From Isosphaeraceae bacterium (lineage in GTDB: Bacteria > Planctomycetota > Planctomycetia > Isosphaerales > Isosphaeraceae): a stretch of DNA of 64,000 nucleotides. The stretch lies in NCBI GenBank assembly GCA_026004735.1, contig BPJS01000001.1:496001-560000 (forward strand). Direction: 5' to 3'. Below the pieces are notes generated by a model. It was not told where the DNA came from. It saw only the letters and a list, made by a program, of their open reading frames with translations, and made no database searches. This document shows, one piece after another, positions 24,911 through 33,191 of the stretch. The translations under genes were made by a program, and so were the position numbers. Position 1 is the first letter of the stretch. The number at the start of each line of letters is the position of its first letter.

Positions 24911-26157
24911 GCGCTGCGGACGGCGTCCCCACGATCACCTGTGCCTGCGGACGACTGCTCCGCCTACCGGGTGCCCGGCCCGGCCGCACCGGCCGCTGCC
25001 CAGACTGCGGCGCTGCGTTTCGCGTTCCGGAGGCACCGGCCGCCGTCCCCGACCAGGGATCCGGATCTGCCGACCCGACCGAGCCGCCGACCGGCTACGC
25101 CCTCGCCCCGGTTCCCGAGCCTCGCCCCCGCGCAGCCCCTCCTGGGATCGGCACCCTGGGTTACGAGGACGCCTCGATCCCCGCGGAACCTCCCGACCGC
25201 CGTAAGCGGCTTCGCTACACGGCCGACGGCGACGAGATCGCCGGCCGCCGCCGTCGGCGTCGCCGCGCCGAGTCGCCTGGGCCCACCGCGTCGATCGCCC
25301 GCGGTGGTCTGCTCCCCCTTCCGAAACGCCCCGAGCCGACCTTGCTCGGCAGCGTGCTCTACCCCCTCTGGGACGACATGGGGCTCATGGCCCTGGTCCT
25401 GCTGCCGCTGATCTTGAGCGTCACCTCGGTCATCGCCCTGGGGGTCGTGCCCTGGGCGTTGCGCGAAGGCGGGGCGATGCTGTTGATCGTCCCCATTACG
25501 ATCGGCTTTGTCGTGGCATTCGGCTTCGCGCTGGCCTACACCCTGGCTTTCGGCGGGGCGATCCTGACCAGTTCGGCTCTGGGAGAGATGCATCATCCCC
25601 GCTGGCCTGAGCTGGAGCTGGGCACGCTCTTGGCCGCCGTGCTCCGCTGGGGGCTGGCCTGGGCCGTGGGTCTGGCTCCGACGTACCTGCTCGTCCGGTG
25701 GTGGCTGCCGTTCTCCGATTCGACCGATCTGGCCGGTCTGGTGCTGCGCGGGGTCCTGATTTCGCTGGGCGGAATCTACAGCCTCGTGGCCCTGCTGGCG
25801 ATCTTGCTGTTTGAAGATGCCGCGGCCGTCAGCCCCCGCCGCGTCCTGCCCGCGCTGCTGGCCCTGGGCCCTCGCATTCTGGGCATCTGGCTGATGCTGG
25901 CCGCGACGGTCGCCTTCGCCATCGTTGCGCGCCACCTGATCGAGCGCGCGCTGGCCTATGGCATCCCGGCGATGCTCGCGACGGCCTGGCTGACCTGGCT
26001 CGTCGTCGTCTACGCCGGCATGGTCATCCTTCGCGCCACCGGCCGCGCCTATGACCGCCGCGCCAAGCGGATTGGCTGGTTCGACCGCCACCGCCGCCGC
26101 GCCGAGGATCGCCCCGATCCCACAGCTCCGCCGCCCGAGCCGCCGCCCATCCTCTGA
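24907..26157 (+). CDS. Zinc-ribbon membrane protein of unknown function
   Basis: 416 residues from a GTG overlapping the blaI stop. The N-terminus has a compact zinc ribbon, CACGRLLRLPG then GRCPDCGAAFRVP, with two CxC/CxxC pairs. A Pro/Arg-rich linker of about 100 residues follows, then about six membrane helices (MALVLLPLILSVTSVIALGVV, LLIVPITIGFVVAFGFALAY and others). The protein ends in an Arg-rich, Pro-rich tail. The arrangement resembles other planctomycete proteins that couple a cytosolic zinc ribbon to a multi-helix membrane domain. The function is unknown, but its co-translation with a BlaI-like repressor suggests membrane stress signalling. Confidence 0.72.
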   Translation: MSAADGVPTITCACGRLLRLPGARPGRTGRCPDCGAAFRVPEAPAAVPDQGSGSADPTEPPTGYALAPVPEPRPRAAPPGIGTLGYEDASIPAEPPDRRKRLRYTADGDEIAGRRRRRRRAESPGPTASIARGGLLPLPKRPEPTLLGSVLYPLWDDMGLMALVLLPLILSVTSVIALGVVPWALREGGAMLLIVPITIGFVVAFGFALAYTLAFGGAILTSSALGEMHHPRWPELELGTLLAAVLRWGLAWAVGLAPTYLLVRWWLPFSDSTDLAGLVLRGVLISLGGIYSLVALLAILLFEDAAAVSPRRVLPALLALGPRILGIWLMLAATVAFAIVARHLIERALAYGIPAMLATAWLTWLVVVYAGMVILRATGRAYDRRAKRIGWFDRHRRRAEDRPDPTAPPPEPPPIL

Positions 26158-26192
26158 CCTCGATGCCGCGCCTGTCGCCAGCCGGCCCCGCC

Positions 26193-27149
26193 TCAGCCAC
26201 GCTCGCGCTCGCCGCGGGCCACCGGCGGCTCGACCTCGACATCCTGCCACTTCATCGCGCGCACATGCCGCATCGGAGCAATCCGGAGCACCAGCTCGCC
26301 GTTCTGGAAGATCCGCACGTTCCCGGTCGACTGGCTGACGACGACGGCCACCGCCGAGGTCACCTTCGTAATCGCCGCCGCCGCCCAGTGCCGGGTCCCC
26401 AGACCCTTCGGCAGCGCCAGTCCGCTGGTCGGCGCATCCAGAATCCGGCAGGCGGCCTCGACCGTCCCATCCCGCGCCACCACGATCGCGCCATCGAGTT
26501 GCGCAATCTCCTTGATCGCCTCGCGCACGCGTCCATCCCGGATATTGCGGTCCTTGCGGCGATATCCCTTGAACGGGTCAAACCCCAGGGTGTGCGACCG
26601 CTCCAAAACCTCCCGCGCATCGCCCACCACAAACAGAGCGCCGACCGGCGTCCCCTCACGCCCTTCCCGGCCAATCTCGATCGCCACGTCGACGACCGCC
26701 TTGAGCGTCTCGAACGGAACGCTCGTCTCCAGCGCCTTCAGGTCGTGGGCCGTCAGCCGCTCCAGATGCTCCCCCAACTGGATCAGGGAGAGCGAGTCCA
26801 GCGTGTCGGCCTCGAACGCCGAATAGGCCACCACGACCAGCGCACCGGCTCGGAGCTGGTCGTGCGCGACCGCCTCGATCAGCGCCAGGCTGATCCGGTC
26901 GGCAATCCCCGCCTCGGATGGCTCGACATCGAGCGCGATCAACCCCGCCTCGCGGACGGCTTTGATCACCCGCTCGCTCGGCGAGGCCACCAGCACCCGA
27001 AGATCCCCGGTCCGCCGCCGCACCTCCTCCCAATCGGCCGAACCCTCCGGCAGCACAAGGATCGCGTCAGCCTCGACCTCGGCCGCTGCGCGCACGGCAA
27101 GCTCCAGCAGCACGGCAAACGCACGGACGGGAGGCAAAGGCGCAGACAC
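26193..27149 (-). CDS. DacZ-type diadenylate cyclase (c-di-AMP synthase)
   Basis: 318 residues. The C-terminal part is a DisA_N/DAC domain: DGAIVVARDGTVEAACRILD (Asp219-Gly-Ala) and LPKGLGTRHWAAAAITK (Arg253-His254), then AVVVSQSTGNVRIFQNGELV. The enzyme makes c-di-AMP from two ATP. The N-terminal 130 residues resemble the pyruvate-kinase C-terminal-like domain that precedes the DAC domain in archaeal DacZ proteins (EADAILVLPEGS, LRVLVASPSERVIKAVREAG). The third motif residue is Trp (RHW) where many DAC proteins have Arg (RHR), which is worth noting. There is no membrane helix, so it is cytosolic. It is convergent with the zinc-ribbon gene. Confidence 0.82.
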   Translation of the reverse strand: MSAPLPPVRAFAVLLELAVRAAAEVEADAILVLPEGSADWEEVRRRTGDLRVLVASPSERVIKAVREAGLIALDVEPSEAGIADRISLALIEAVAHDQLRAGALVVVAYSAFEADTLDSLSLIQLGEHLERLTAHDLKALETSVPFETLKAVVDVAIEIGREGREGTPVGALFVVGDAREVLERSHTLGFDPFKGYRRKDRNIRDGRVREAIKEIAQLDGAIVVARDGTVEAACRILDAPTSGLALPKGLGTRHWAAAAITKVTSAVAVVVSQSTGNVRIFQNGELVLRIAPMRHVRAMKWQDVEVEPPVARGERERG

Positions 27150-27376
27150 GGCGATCGCGAAGTCCCAAGAGGAAAGAGCGGGGGGCGAGTCCGTCGGCTC
27201 TCCGTGTCCCAGAGAGCGGACGGCCGCCCCCGTTTTTCAGCCCTGCTCGTCAAACTCGATCCAATCCGACGCACGCCGGCGGCCGATCATCCCCGCTCGC
27301 TCGGCCCGACGCCGAGGCTCCCGGCCAGCGGTTCGACGCCAGACCCGAAGCCTGGCCCCTCAAGCCCGGCACCGCG

Positions 27377-28183
27377 TCACACCGAAGGAGGCTCGGCGGC
27401 CGGCTGCGATTCGCCCGGCGCCGATGCTTCGGCCGGCTGGGCTTCGGCATCCCCGCTCTCGCTCGGAGCCGCCGCCGGCGGCGCCTCAGTCTGGGACTCC
27501 TCGGCCTTGGGTTCCTCGACCTTCGGCTCCTCGGCCTTGGGTTCGGTGGCCGTGGGGGCTGGGGAGGGTTCAGCGCTCGGTGTGGCGGCCGGAGTCGGCT
27601 CGGCCGAGCCTCGGGCCTTGCGCACCTCGGCGATATGCCGCCGGAGGAACTCGGCCCGCTTGTCGTACCAGGCCTTCAACCCTTGCGACGGCGGAACAAT
27701 CTTGACGTTTTTCTCGGCCGTGATGCCGTCCATCGGCTTGCCGTAACCGGTAAACCAGGCCCCAAAAACCTCCGGACTGAGGCCGGCCTCCGGTTTCTCG
27801 GTCGTGACGGCCTTGAGCACGGCGCGGTCGTTGGCGTAACCGTTGATCAGGATGTCGAGGATCGGCGGCGGGTCGATGCTCGAATCGACCAGCCCTGCAT
27901 CTTCGGCGGCGACAATCGCTTCGGCCACTGCGCGGCGAGCCGCTTCGAGTTTGGCCTCGACCTGGGGGGGGATGGTAGGCGGCGCCGGAGGGGTCACCGA
28001 GGCTGGGACTGCCGGCGGTGGGGTTTCCTGAGCCGCAGCCGGAGCGGCTTCGGCGGGCTGAGACTCGGCCGCAGCGGCCGGCGGCGTCTCGGGCTTCGGT
28101 TCGTCCTGCGCGGCGAGCTGGCCGGCCATCCCCAGGCCGAACAAAAGCGCCGCCGACCCACTCAAGCTCAACAGGCGAGGCAC
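27377..28183 (-). CDS. Exported Pro/Ala-rich hypothetical protein
   Basis: 268 residues. A signal peptide (LLSLSGSAALLFGLGMAGQLAAQ) is followed by low-complexity PPAAAAES-type sequence. A folded-looking central region of about 110 residues comes next (EARRAVAEAIVAAEDAGL, ILDILINGYANDRAVLKAV, LKAWYDKRAEFLRRHIAEVR), then a repetitive Glu/Pro/Ala tail (EEPKVEEPKAEE). No domain is recognised. The start is a GTG with GAAGGAG 7 bases upstream, a good ribosome binding site. It is divergent from the LEPR-XLL gene. The low-complexity arms suggest a cell-wall or periplasm-spanning linker. Confidence 0.7.
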   Translation of the reverse strand: MPRLLSLSGSAALLFGLGMAGQLAAQDEPKPETPPAAAAESQPAEAAPAAAQETPPPAVPASVTPPAPPTIPPQVEAKLEAARRAVAEAIVAAEDAGLVDSSIDPPPILDILINGYANDRAVLKAVTTEKPEAGLSPEVFGAWFTGYGKPMDGITAEKNVKIVPPSQGLKAWYDKRAEFLRRHIAEVRKARGSAEPTPAATPSAEPSPAPTATEPKAEEPKVEEPKAEESQTEAPPAAAPSESGDAEAQPAEASAPGESQPAAEPPSV

Positions 28184-28508
28184 CGGTCGTCTCCTTCTTC
28201 AACGCGTGCGAAACCCTGCGGCAACCGCCCCGGCCTGCGAGAACGTCGTTTTCCCGGGCAGGGTACGGTAGCCGGATCTTGTCGGCGAGTGTATCGCGGT
28301 CGCGCCGGAGCCGCAATCGGACCGAATTACAACCGGCCGCTCGGTGCGAACGCCCCGAGCGGCGGGGCAACCGGGTTTGTTGATGGGGTCGCGCGTGTTG
28401 TGTCGATATTCGGGCATGTGCCGGTTCCGCGGCCCGGGCGCCAACGGGCCGTTGGCCGTAATCGGACCGGCCTCAGCCCAGTCCCGAGAGGAGCAAGGCG
28501 GCTGACCC
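28184..28508. other. Divergent intergenic region with a 9-bp inverted repeat
   Basis: About 325 bases between two divergent genes for exported proteins, so it must hold two promoters. The only clear structure is a perfect inverted repeat at 28336-28363 (see that entry). No -10 box could be assigned reliably. Confidence 0.4.
28336..28363. promoter_or_regulatory. 9-bp inverted repeat between divergent genes, possible operator
   Basis: GCCGCTCGG (28336-28344) and CCGAGCGGC (28355-28363) are separated by 10 bases, giving centres about 19 bases apart (two helical turns). Because both flanking genes point away from it, it is not a terminator. A dimeric regulator site is possible. Confidence 0.35.
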
Positions 28509-30377
28509 ATGCAACCGACCCGAAGCGATCGGCGCCGCAGGCGCCCTAGCGTCGAGAGCCTCGAGGGCCGCCAGCTCCTCAGCGGCGGCAAGACCATCCT
28601 CGCCAAGACCGGCCAACCGATCAACGACAAAGATCTGGCCCGCTTGGAGTTGCAGCTTGAAAACGATGTCCCCTGGAAAGAACGGCGGTTCCGCTACACC
28701 TACAACGGCAACGACGTCGTCGTCACCCTCTACGGGATGGGAACTCTGCTAGCCGGCAAACCCGGCGGCACCCACGTCGACGCCGATGGCCGGCTCCATC
28801 TGGTCTTCGACAACACGACCAACGCCAGCCGGATCATCGCCGCGGTCCGTGGTCCCCACGGTCGCCGGACCCGCGATGTCATCCCACTGGCCAGCGTCCG
28901 CGACGCCGACAGCCCACCCGGAAGCACGTCGGGCGAAGGTGTCGATCCGATCGGTGCGCTCCAGATGACCGACTTCGGCCTGGTCCCCGGTGGTCGGATC
29001 AACCTGGCCGGCGGCGTTCTTGAGGTCAACCTTCGCCAGATCGCCGCCGACACCGCCCTTTACTTGAAGGAGGGCGTCCCCGTCGTCACCGCTGGACGGG
29101 CTGCCACGACGATCGTCACCGGCGGCGCCTCGATCGGCGGGATCACGCCGGTGGTTGCGGTCGCCCAGCAGACGACCGTCGATGCCTCGGGAACGACCGG
29201 CTTGCAGATCCGGATCGACCGCGTCCTGGCGAATCCCCAGGGCGTCGTTGTGAACGGCCGCCGCCAGGCGCTGGGCAACCCCCAGATCTACACCGTCGAT
29301 CCGACCCCTGGGGCCTCGCGGCTGCTCCGCTTCGACGCCATGACCGGCCAGCTCGTCGCCCAGCAAGCCCTGCCCGCCCTGGGATCGACCCAGATTCCGG
29401 TCGGCCTCTCGCTCCGCTCGGCGCGCAACCTGGTCCTGGTCGGCGATGGGACCCAGGTACTGGCCTACGACCTTGACCTCAACCCCGTCGGTTCCTTCGA
29501 CGCCTCCAACCTGGCCGGTATCACCAGCTTGACGGGTATCGGCTCCAGCCCGGTCCAGACGATTCTGACCAGCCTCGACGGACCGGCCTACGCGATCGAC
29601 GTCGATCAGAGCCTGGCCAGCGGGTCAGCCGTCGTGGCCACCGCGCCCAACGGCACGCCAATCGCGCCGTTCTTCCCCCAACGCGAGTTCCTGTTCAATG
29701 GCGATGCCTCCGGCCTGGCCGGCTCCAATACGCTCTATGCCAGTGGCGCCGGCCATTTCGACACCGCCCAGCCCAACCTGTTCCAGTTCGGCTCGATGGC
29801 GCTGACACCCGTCGGCCCGCTCTTCGTCGAGGCGGCCCGCAATGCCGTCTCGGGCATTTTCTCGCCGTTCCAGAATGCCGGCCCGACCGGTTTGCTGCCC
29901 AACCCGACGCTTGGTCTGGGCAGCATCGACGGCTTGCTGGCCCGGCTCAACTTCGTCGGCTCGGTCGGAAACACCCTGACGCTGTTTACTGCCGCCAACG
30001 CCCCGAGCGGTACCACGATCCTCCTCCAAGGCGTGGCCACGCCATTGAGCGGGCTGAGTGAGTCGGCCCACCCCGAGCTGGACGGCGCCGCGATCATCGA
30101 CGTCCAGGGCAACATGAAGCGGTTCGTGGGCAAACAAGTTCGCGGTCTGGTGCTCAACGCCCGGGGGTCGATCAACCTGATCGCTGCCCACACCGTCGTG
30201 AACTCGGCCTTTGTGGGCCGGCCGCTGAACCACGTCGAATTTGTCAACCGCCGTCGCAGCCAGGTCATCTCAACGGCCCGTGGCATCAACGGCCAGGTTA
30301 TTCGTGGCGGAGTCACTGTCCAGAAAAACCTGCTCCCCGATGGGCCGCTGATGCTGCCCGAGCGGGGCCTGGTTTGA
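28509..30377 (+). CDS. LEPR-XLL motif surface protein
   Basis: 622 residues. The N-terminus RRRRPSVESLEGRQLLSGG carries the planctomycete LEPR-XLL-type motif (LEGRQLLS), which marks many large extracellular proteins of this phylum instead of a classical signal peptide. The body is Gly/Thr/Asn-rich with beta-strand patterns (NGNDVVVTLYGMGTLLAG, LVPGGRINLAGGVLEVNL) and a central part resembling a beta-propeller (LVLVGDGTQVLAYDLDLNPVG). It closes with repeated strand pairs. The function is probably adhesion or envelope structure. There is a GAGGAG about 13 bases before the ATG, a weak spacing. A perfect hairpin follows the stop. Confidence 0.75.
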   Translation: MQPTRSDRRRRRPSVESLEGRQLLSGGKTILAKTGQPINDKDLARLELQLENDVPWKERRFRYTYNGNDVVVTLYGMGTLLAGKPGGTHVDADGRLHLVFDNTTNASRIIAAVRGPHGRRTRDVIPLASVRDADSPPGSTSGEGVDPIGALQMTDFGLVPGGRINLAGGVLEVNLRQIAADTALYLKEGVPVVTAGRAATTIVTGGASIGGITPVVAVAQQTTVDASGTTGLQIRIDRVLANPQGVVVNGRRQALGNPQIYTVDPTPGASRLLRFDAMTGQLVAQQALPALGSTQIPVGLSLRSARNLVLVGDGTQVLAYDLDLNPVGSFDASNLAGITSLTGIGSSPVQTILTSLDGPAYAIDVDQSLASGSAVVATAPNGTPIAPFFPQREFLFNGDASGLAGSNTLYASGAGHFDTAQPNLFQFGSMALTPVGPLFVEAARNAVSGIFSPFQNAGPTGLLPNPTLGLGSIDGLLARLNFVGSVGNTLTLFTAANAPSGTTILLQGVATPLSGLSESAHPELDGAAIIDVQGNMKRFVGKQVRGLVLNARGSINLIAAHTVVNSAFVGRPLNHVEFVNRRRSQVISTARGINGQVIRGGVTVQKNLLPDGPLMLPERGLV

Positions 30378-30389
30378 CGTCACCCCCGC

Positions 30390-30424
30390 CCGCCCGCGGC
30401 CGCGGTCATGCCCGCCGCGGGCGG
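30390..30424 (+). terminator. Hairpin after the LEPR-XLL gene
   Basis: CCGCCCGCGGC (30390-30400) and GCCGCGGGCGG (30414-30424) form a perfect 11-bp stem with a 13-base loop, 12 bases after the stop. There is no U-tract. Confidence 0.55.
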
Positions 30425-30483
30425 CCCCATCACGCAATCCCCCGATCCCCAAACCCGGCTGCACGCTCCAGGAGGCATCGGCC

Positions 30484-30594
30484 ATGCGGGAACTGCTGCT
30501 TGCAGGGACGGCTCTGACCTATCTGGTCGGTGCTCTGCTGATCCTGACCGCGGCGCGGCGACCCGTGGCCGCGTCATCCCGCGGCCGTTCGTGA
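30484..30594 (+). CDS. 36-residue single-pass membrane peptide
   Basis: A very short gene that reads MRELLLAGTALTYLVGALL and continues ILTAARRPVAASSRGRS to a TGA at 30592-30594. The central 20 residues are hydrophobic and the end is basic, so it should span the membrane once with the C-terminus inside. The start is well supported: GGAGG at 30471-30475 lies 8 bases before the ATG. No family can be assigned. It lies between the LEPR-XLL gene and NAD kinase on the same strand. Confidence 0.5.
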   Translation: MRELLLAGTALTYLVGALLILTAARRPVAASSRGRS

Positions 30595-30755
30595 AACCGG
30601 CCCGGAGCCGGTACCGCATCGGCTGCCCCTGGATCTCCGGAACGAATCCGGCGCGTCGACCGGGCCGCGACGTTGACCGTCTGGCTCGCGCCGGCTTAGG
30701 CTCGCTCACGCGGATCGTAACCGGTTCAACCCTCCGGCCGCGTGAGCCGTGATCC

Positions 30756-31646
30756 ATGGCCCCCATCGCAACGCGGACCGAAGCCCCCCGCGCCACCCGC
30801 GTGGCCCTGCTCGGCAACGGAACCAAGCCCGAAGTGGTCGCCGAAATCGACCGGCTGACCACCGCCATCGCCCGACACCCTGGCCTGGTGCTCGAAGCGA
30901 CCGACCTGGGCGGCGAGGCCGATCTGTCCGGTCTGGCCGCTGATGTCGCCCTGGTCCTCGGCGGCGACGGCACGGTCCTACACACCGCCCGACGCATGGG
31001 ACACCAGCCAACGCCCGTGCTCGGCGTCAATCTCGGTCGGCTTGGCTTCCTCGCCGAACTGACCCCCGACGAGGTGGTCGGCCACCTGCCCCAAATTGCC
31101 AGCCGGCGGTTCACGATCGAAAACCTGATGACCCTCGACGTGACCCTCGAACGCCGCGGCTCCGGCACCCGCTTCCGCGCCCTGAACGACGTGGTCCTCC
31201 GGGCCGCGCCGCCGTTCCACCTGGTCGAAATCGGCCTGTCGATCGACGGTGAAGCCGTCATCACCTATCGGGGCGACGGCCTGATCGTCGCCACCCCCGT
31301 CGGCTCAACGGCCCACAGCCTCTCGGCCGGCGGACCCATCCTCCCGCCCGACGCCCATATGTTCGTTGTCACGCCGATCTGCCCTCACACGCTCACCCAA
31401 CGCCCGCTGGTCGACTCCACCAACAAGCTGATCGAACTGTCCCCGCGCGGCAGCGAGCCAGCCCTGCATCTAGTCGTCGACGGCCAGGTGCAAATCCCGG
31501 TCGAGGAAGGCGACCGGATCCTGATCCGCCGCGGAACGACCCCCTTTCCGATGATCCGCCTGCCTGGCCACAGCTACTACCGAACTCTGCGGGACAAGCT
31601 CGGCTGGGGAACCAACCCGCCCGACGTCGGCCGCCGCCACTGCTGA
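30756..31646 (+). CDS. nadK: NAD kinase
   Basis: 296 residues. The ATP/NAD kinase motif LVLGGDGTVLHTARR, the structural GVNLGRLGFLAEL, the second domain NDVVLR and ITYRGDGLIVATPVGSTAHSLSAGGPIL, and the closing VTPICPHTL block are all present in the right order. The enzyme makes NADP+ from NAD+ with ATP or polyphosphate. The N-terminal 15 residues before VALLGNGTKPE look nonconserved. It is convergent with pyruvate kinase, with 87 bases between stops. Confidence 0.96.
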   Translation: MAPIATRTEAPRATRVALLGNGTKPEVVAEIDRLTTAIARHPGLVLEATDLGGEADLSGLAADVALVLGGDGTVLHTARRMGHQPTPVLGVNLGRLGFLAELTPDEVVGHLPQIASRRFTIENLMTLDVTLERRGSGTRFRALNDVVLRAAPPFHLVEIGLSIDGEAVITYRGDGLIVATPVGSTAHSLSAGGPILPPDAHMFVVTPICPHTLTQRPLVDSTNKLIELSPRGSEPALHLVVDGQVQIPVEEGDRILIRRGTTPFPMIRLPGHSYYRTLRDKLGWGTNPPDVGRRHC

Positions 31647-31733
31647 GCCACACCCCGCCCCACCGCCACCCGGCCCACCGGCGCCCTCAACCCCGGCCTC
31701 GATTCTCCAGCCCGCACGTTCCCCCGCTCTCCC

Positions 31734-33191
31734 CTAGGGAATCTGGTGCACGACGAGCGTGTTGTGCATCCGCGTGGGCGAAACCGTGCCCCGGAGCATC
31801 ACGACCACATCCCCCCGCTGAATCAACCCCTGGGCCTGCGCCCACGTCTCGGCCTCGCGGAGAATCCGCTCATAATCGCTCAGGTCGTTGATCAGCCGTG
31901 GTGTGACGCCCCAGTACAGCGCCATCCGGTTGACCAGCGTCGGGTCGGCGGCGAAGGCCAGCGTCGGAGTGCGGCGGCGGTATTTCGACACCGCCAGCGC
32001 CGAGCGCCCGGTCTCGGTGGCGACGATCAGCAGCCGCGCATCGAGCTTGCGGGCCGCCAGGGCAGCGGCTTCCACCACCGCGTCGGTCACCGGCGTGATC
32101 CAACCGTCCCGCGTGGTCGGTCCGGGGTCGGTCGTTGCCATGAAGTGCTCGGCCTCGCGGAGCACCCGGTTCATGACTTCGACCGTCTCGACCGGATACT
32201 GACCGATGGCCGTCTCGCCCGAGAGCATCACCGCGTCGGTTCCGTCCAGGACCGCGTTGAAGACATCGGACGCCTCGGCCCGCGTCGGCCGGTTCGAGCT
32301 TTCCATGCTCTGAAGCATCTGGGTGGCCGTCACCACCGGGACCCGAGCCGCCCGGCAAGCCGCCAGAATCTGCTTTTGAATCGCCGGCACCCGCGCCACA
32401 TCAAGCTCGACCCCGAGATCGCCTCGGGCAACCATGACGGCGTCCGTGGCCTGGATGATCGCCTCCAGATGGGCGACCGCTTCGGGTTTCTCGATCTTGG
32501 TCACAATGTGGGCCCGACTGCCCACGCGATCCAGATGCTCGCGGAGCAGCCGGACGTCGTCGGCGGTCCGCGCGAACGAGAGGCCGACATAATCGACCGG
32601 GTGATCGGCCAGCCAGGCGATGTCGGCCAGATCGGCCTCGGTCAGCGCCGGGACTTTGAGCCGGGCGCCGGGAAGGTTCACGCCCTGACCCGAACGGAGC
32701 CGACCCGGCAGCGTCACCCGCAACGTCACCCGGCCCGGAGCCGTCGCCACCACGTCCATGGCCACCGTCCCATCGGCAAAGAGAACCGTATCGCCGGCCC
32801 TCAGATCGTCGGGCAGATCCCGATACGTGCAGGTCAGGACGGTCGGGTCGTCGACCTCGTGGGGCTCGCGCTCCGTAACCAGCCGGAAGTGGGCATCGGC
32901 GGGGCATTCGACACTGCCGCCCGGAATCGGCCCCAGGCGGAATTTGGGCCCGCCTAAATCGAGCAGAACGGCAACCGCCCGGTCGATCTCGGCGGCAACA
33001 GCGCGGACGTCGGCCAGCGTCGCGCTCCGCTCGGCGTGCGGCATGTGCGACGCGTTGAGCCGGATGACATCCACGCCCGCTTCGATCAGCCGGCGGATCA
33101 TCGGCCGTCCCCGCGACGCCGGACCCAGCGTCGCCACAATCTTGGTCCGAACCTGACCGTCACGCTCATGCTCGGTCTGAAGCGATCCCAT
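31734..33191 (-). CDS. pyk: Pyruvate kinase
   Basis: 485 residues, the family's normal length. Motifs include RTKIVATLGPAS, GVDVIRLNASH, the substrate site ALTEADLADIAWLADHPVDYVGLSFAR, the signature IVTKIEKPEAVAHLEAII, MVARGDLGVEL, and NRPTRAEASDVFNAVLDGTDAVMLSGETAIGQYP. The C-terminal regulatory domain follows. It converts PEP and ADP to pyruvate and ATP in glycolysis. AAGGAA lies 5 bases before the ATG. It is the only glycolytic gene here. Confidence 0.96.
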   Translation of the reverse strand: MGSLQTEHERDGQVRTKIVATLGPASRGRPMIRRLIEAGVDVIRLNASHMPHAERSATLADVRAVAAEIDRAVAVLLDLGGPKFRLGPIPGGSVECPADAHFRLVTEREPHEVDDPTVLTCTYRDLPDDLRAGDTVLFADGTVAMDVVATAPGRVTLRVTLPGRLRSGQGVNLPGARLKVPALTEADLADIAWLADHPVDYVGLSFARTADDVRLLREHLDRVGSRAHIVTKIEKPEAVAHLEAIIQATDAVMVARGDLGVELDVARVPAIQKQILAACRAARVPVVTATQMLQSMESSNRPTRAEASDVFNAVLDGTDAVMLSGETAIGQYPVETVEVMNRVLREAEHFMATTDPGPTTRDGWITPVTDAVVEAAALAARKLDARLLIVATETGRSALAVSKYRRRTPTLAFAADPTLVNRMALYWGVTPRLINDLSDYERILREAETWAQAQGLIQRGDVVVMLRGTVSPTRMHNTLVVHQIP

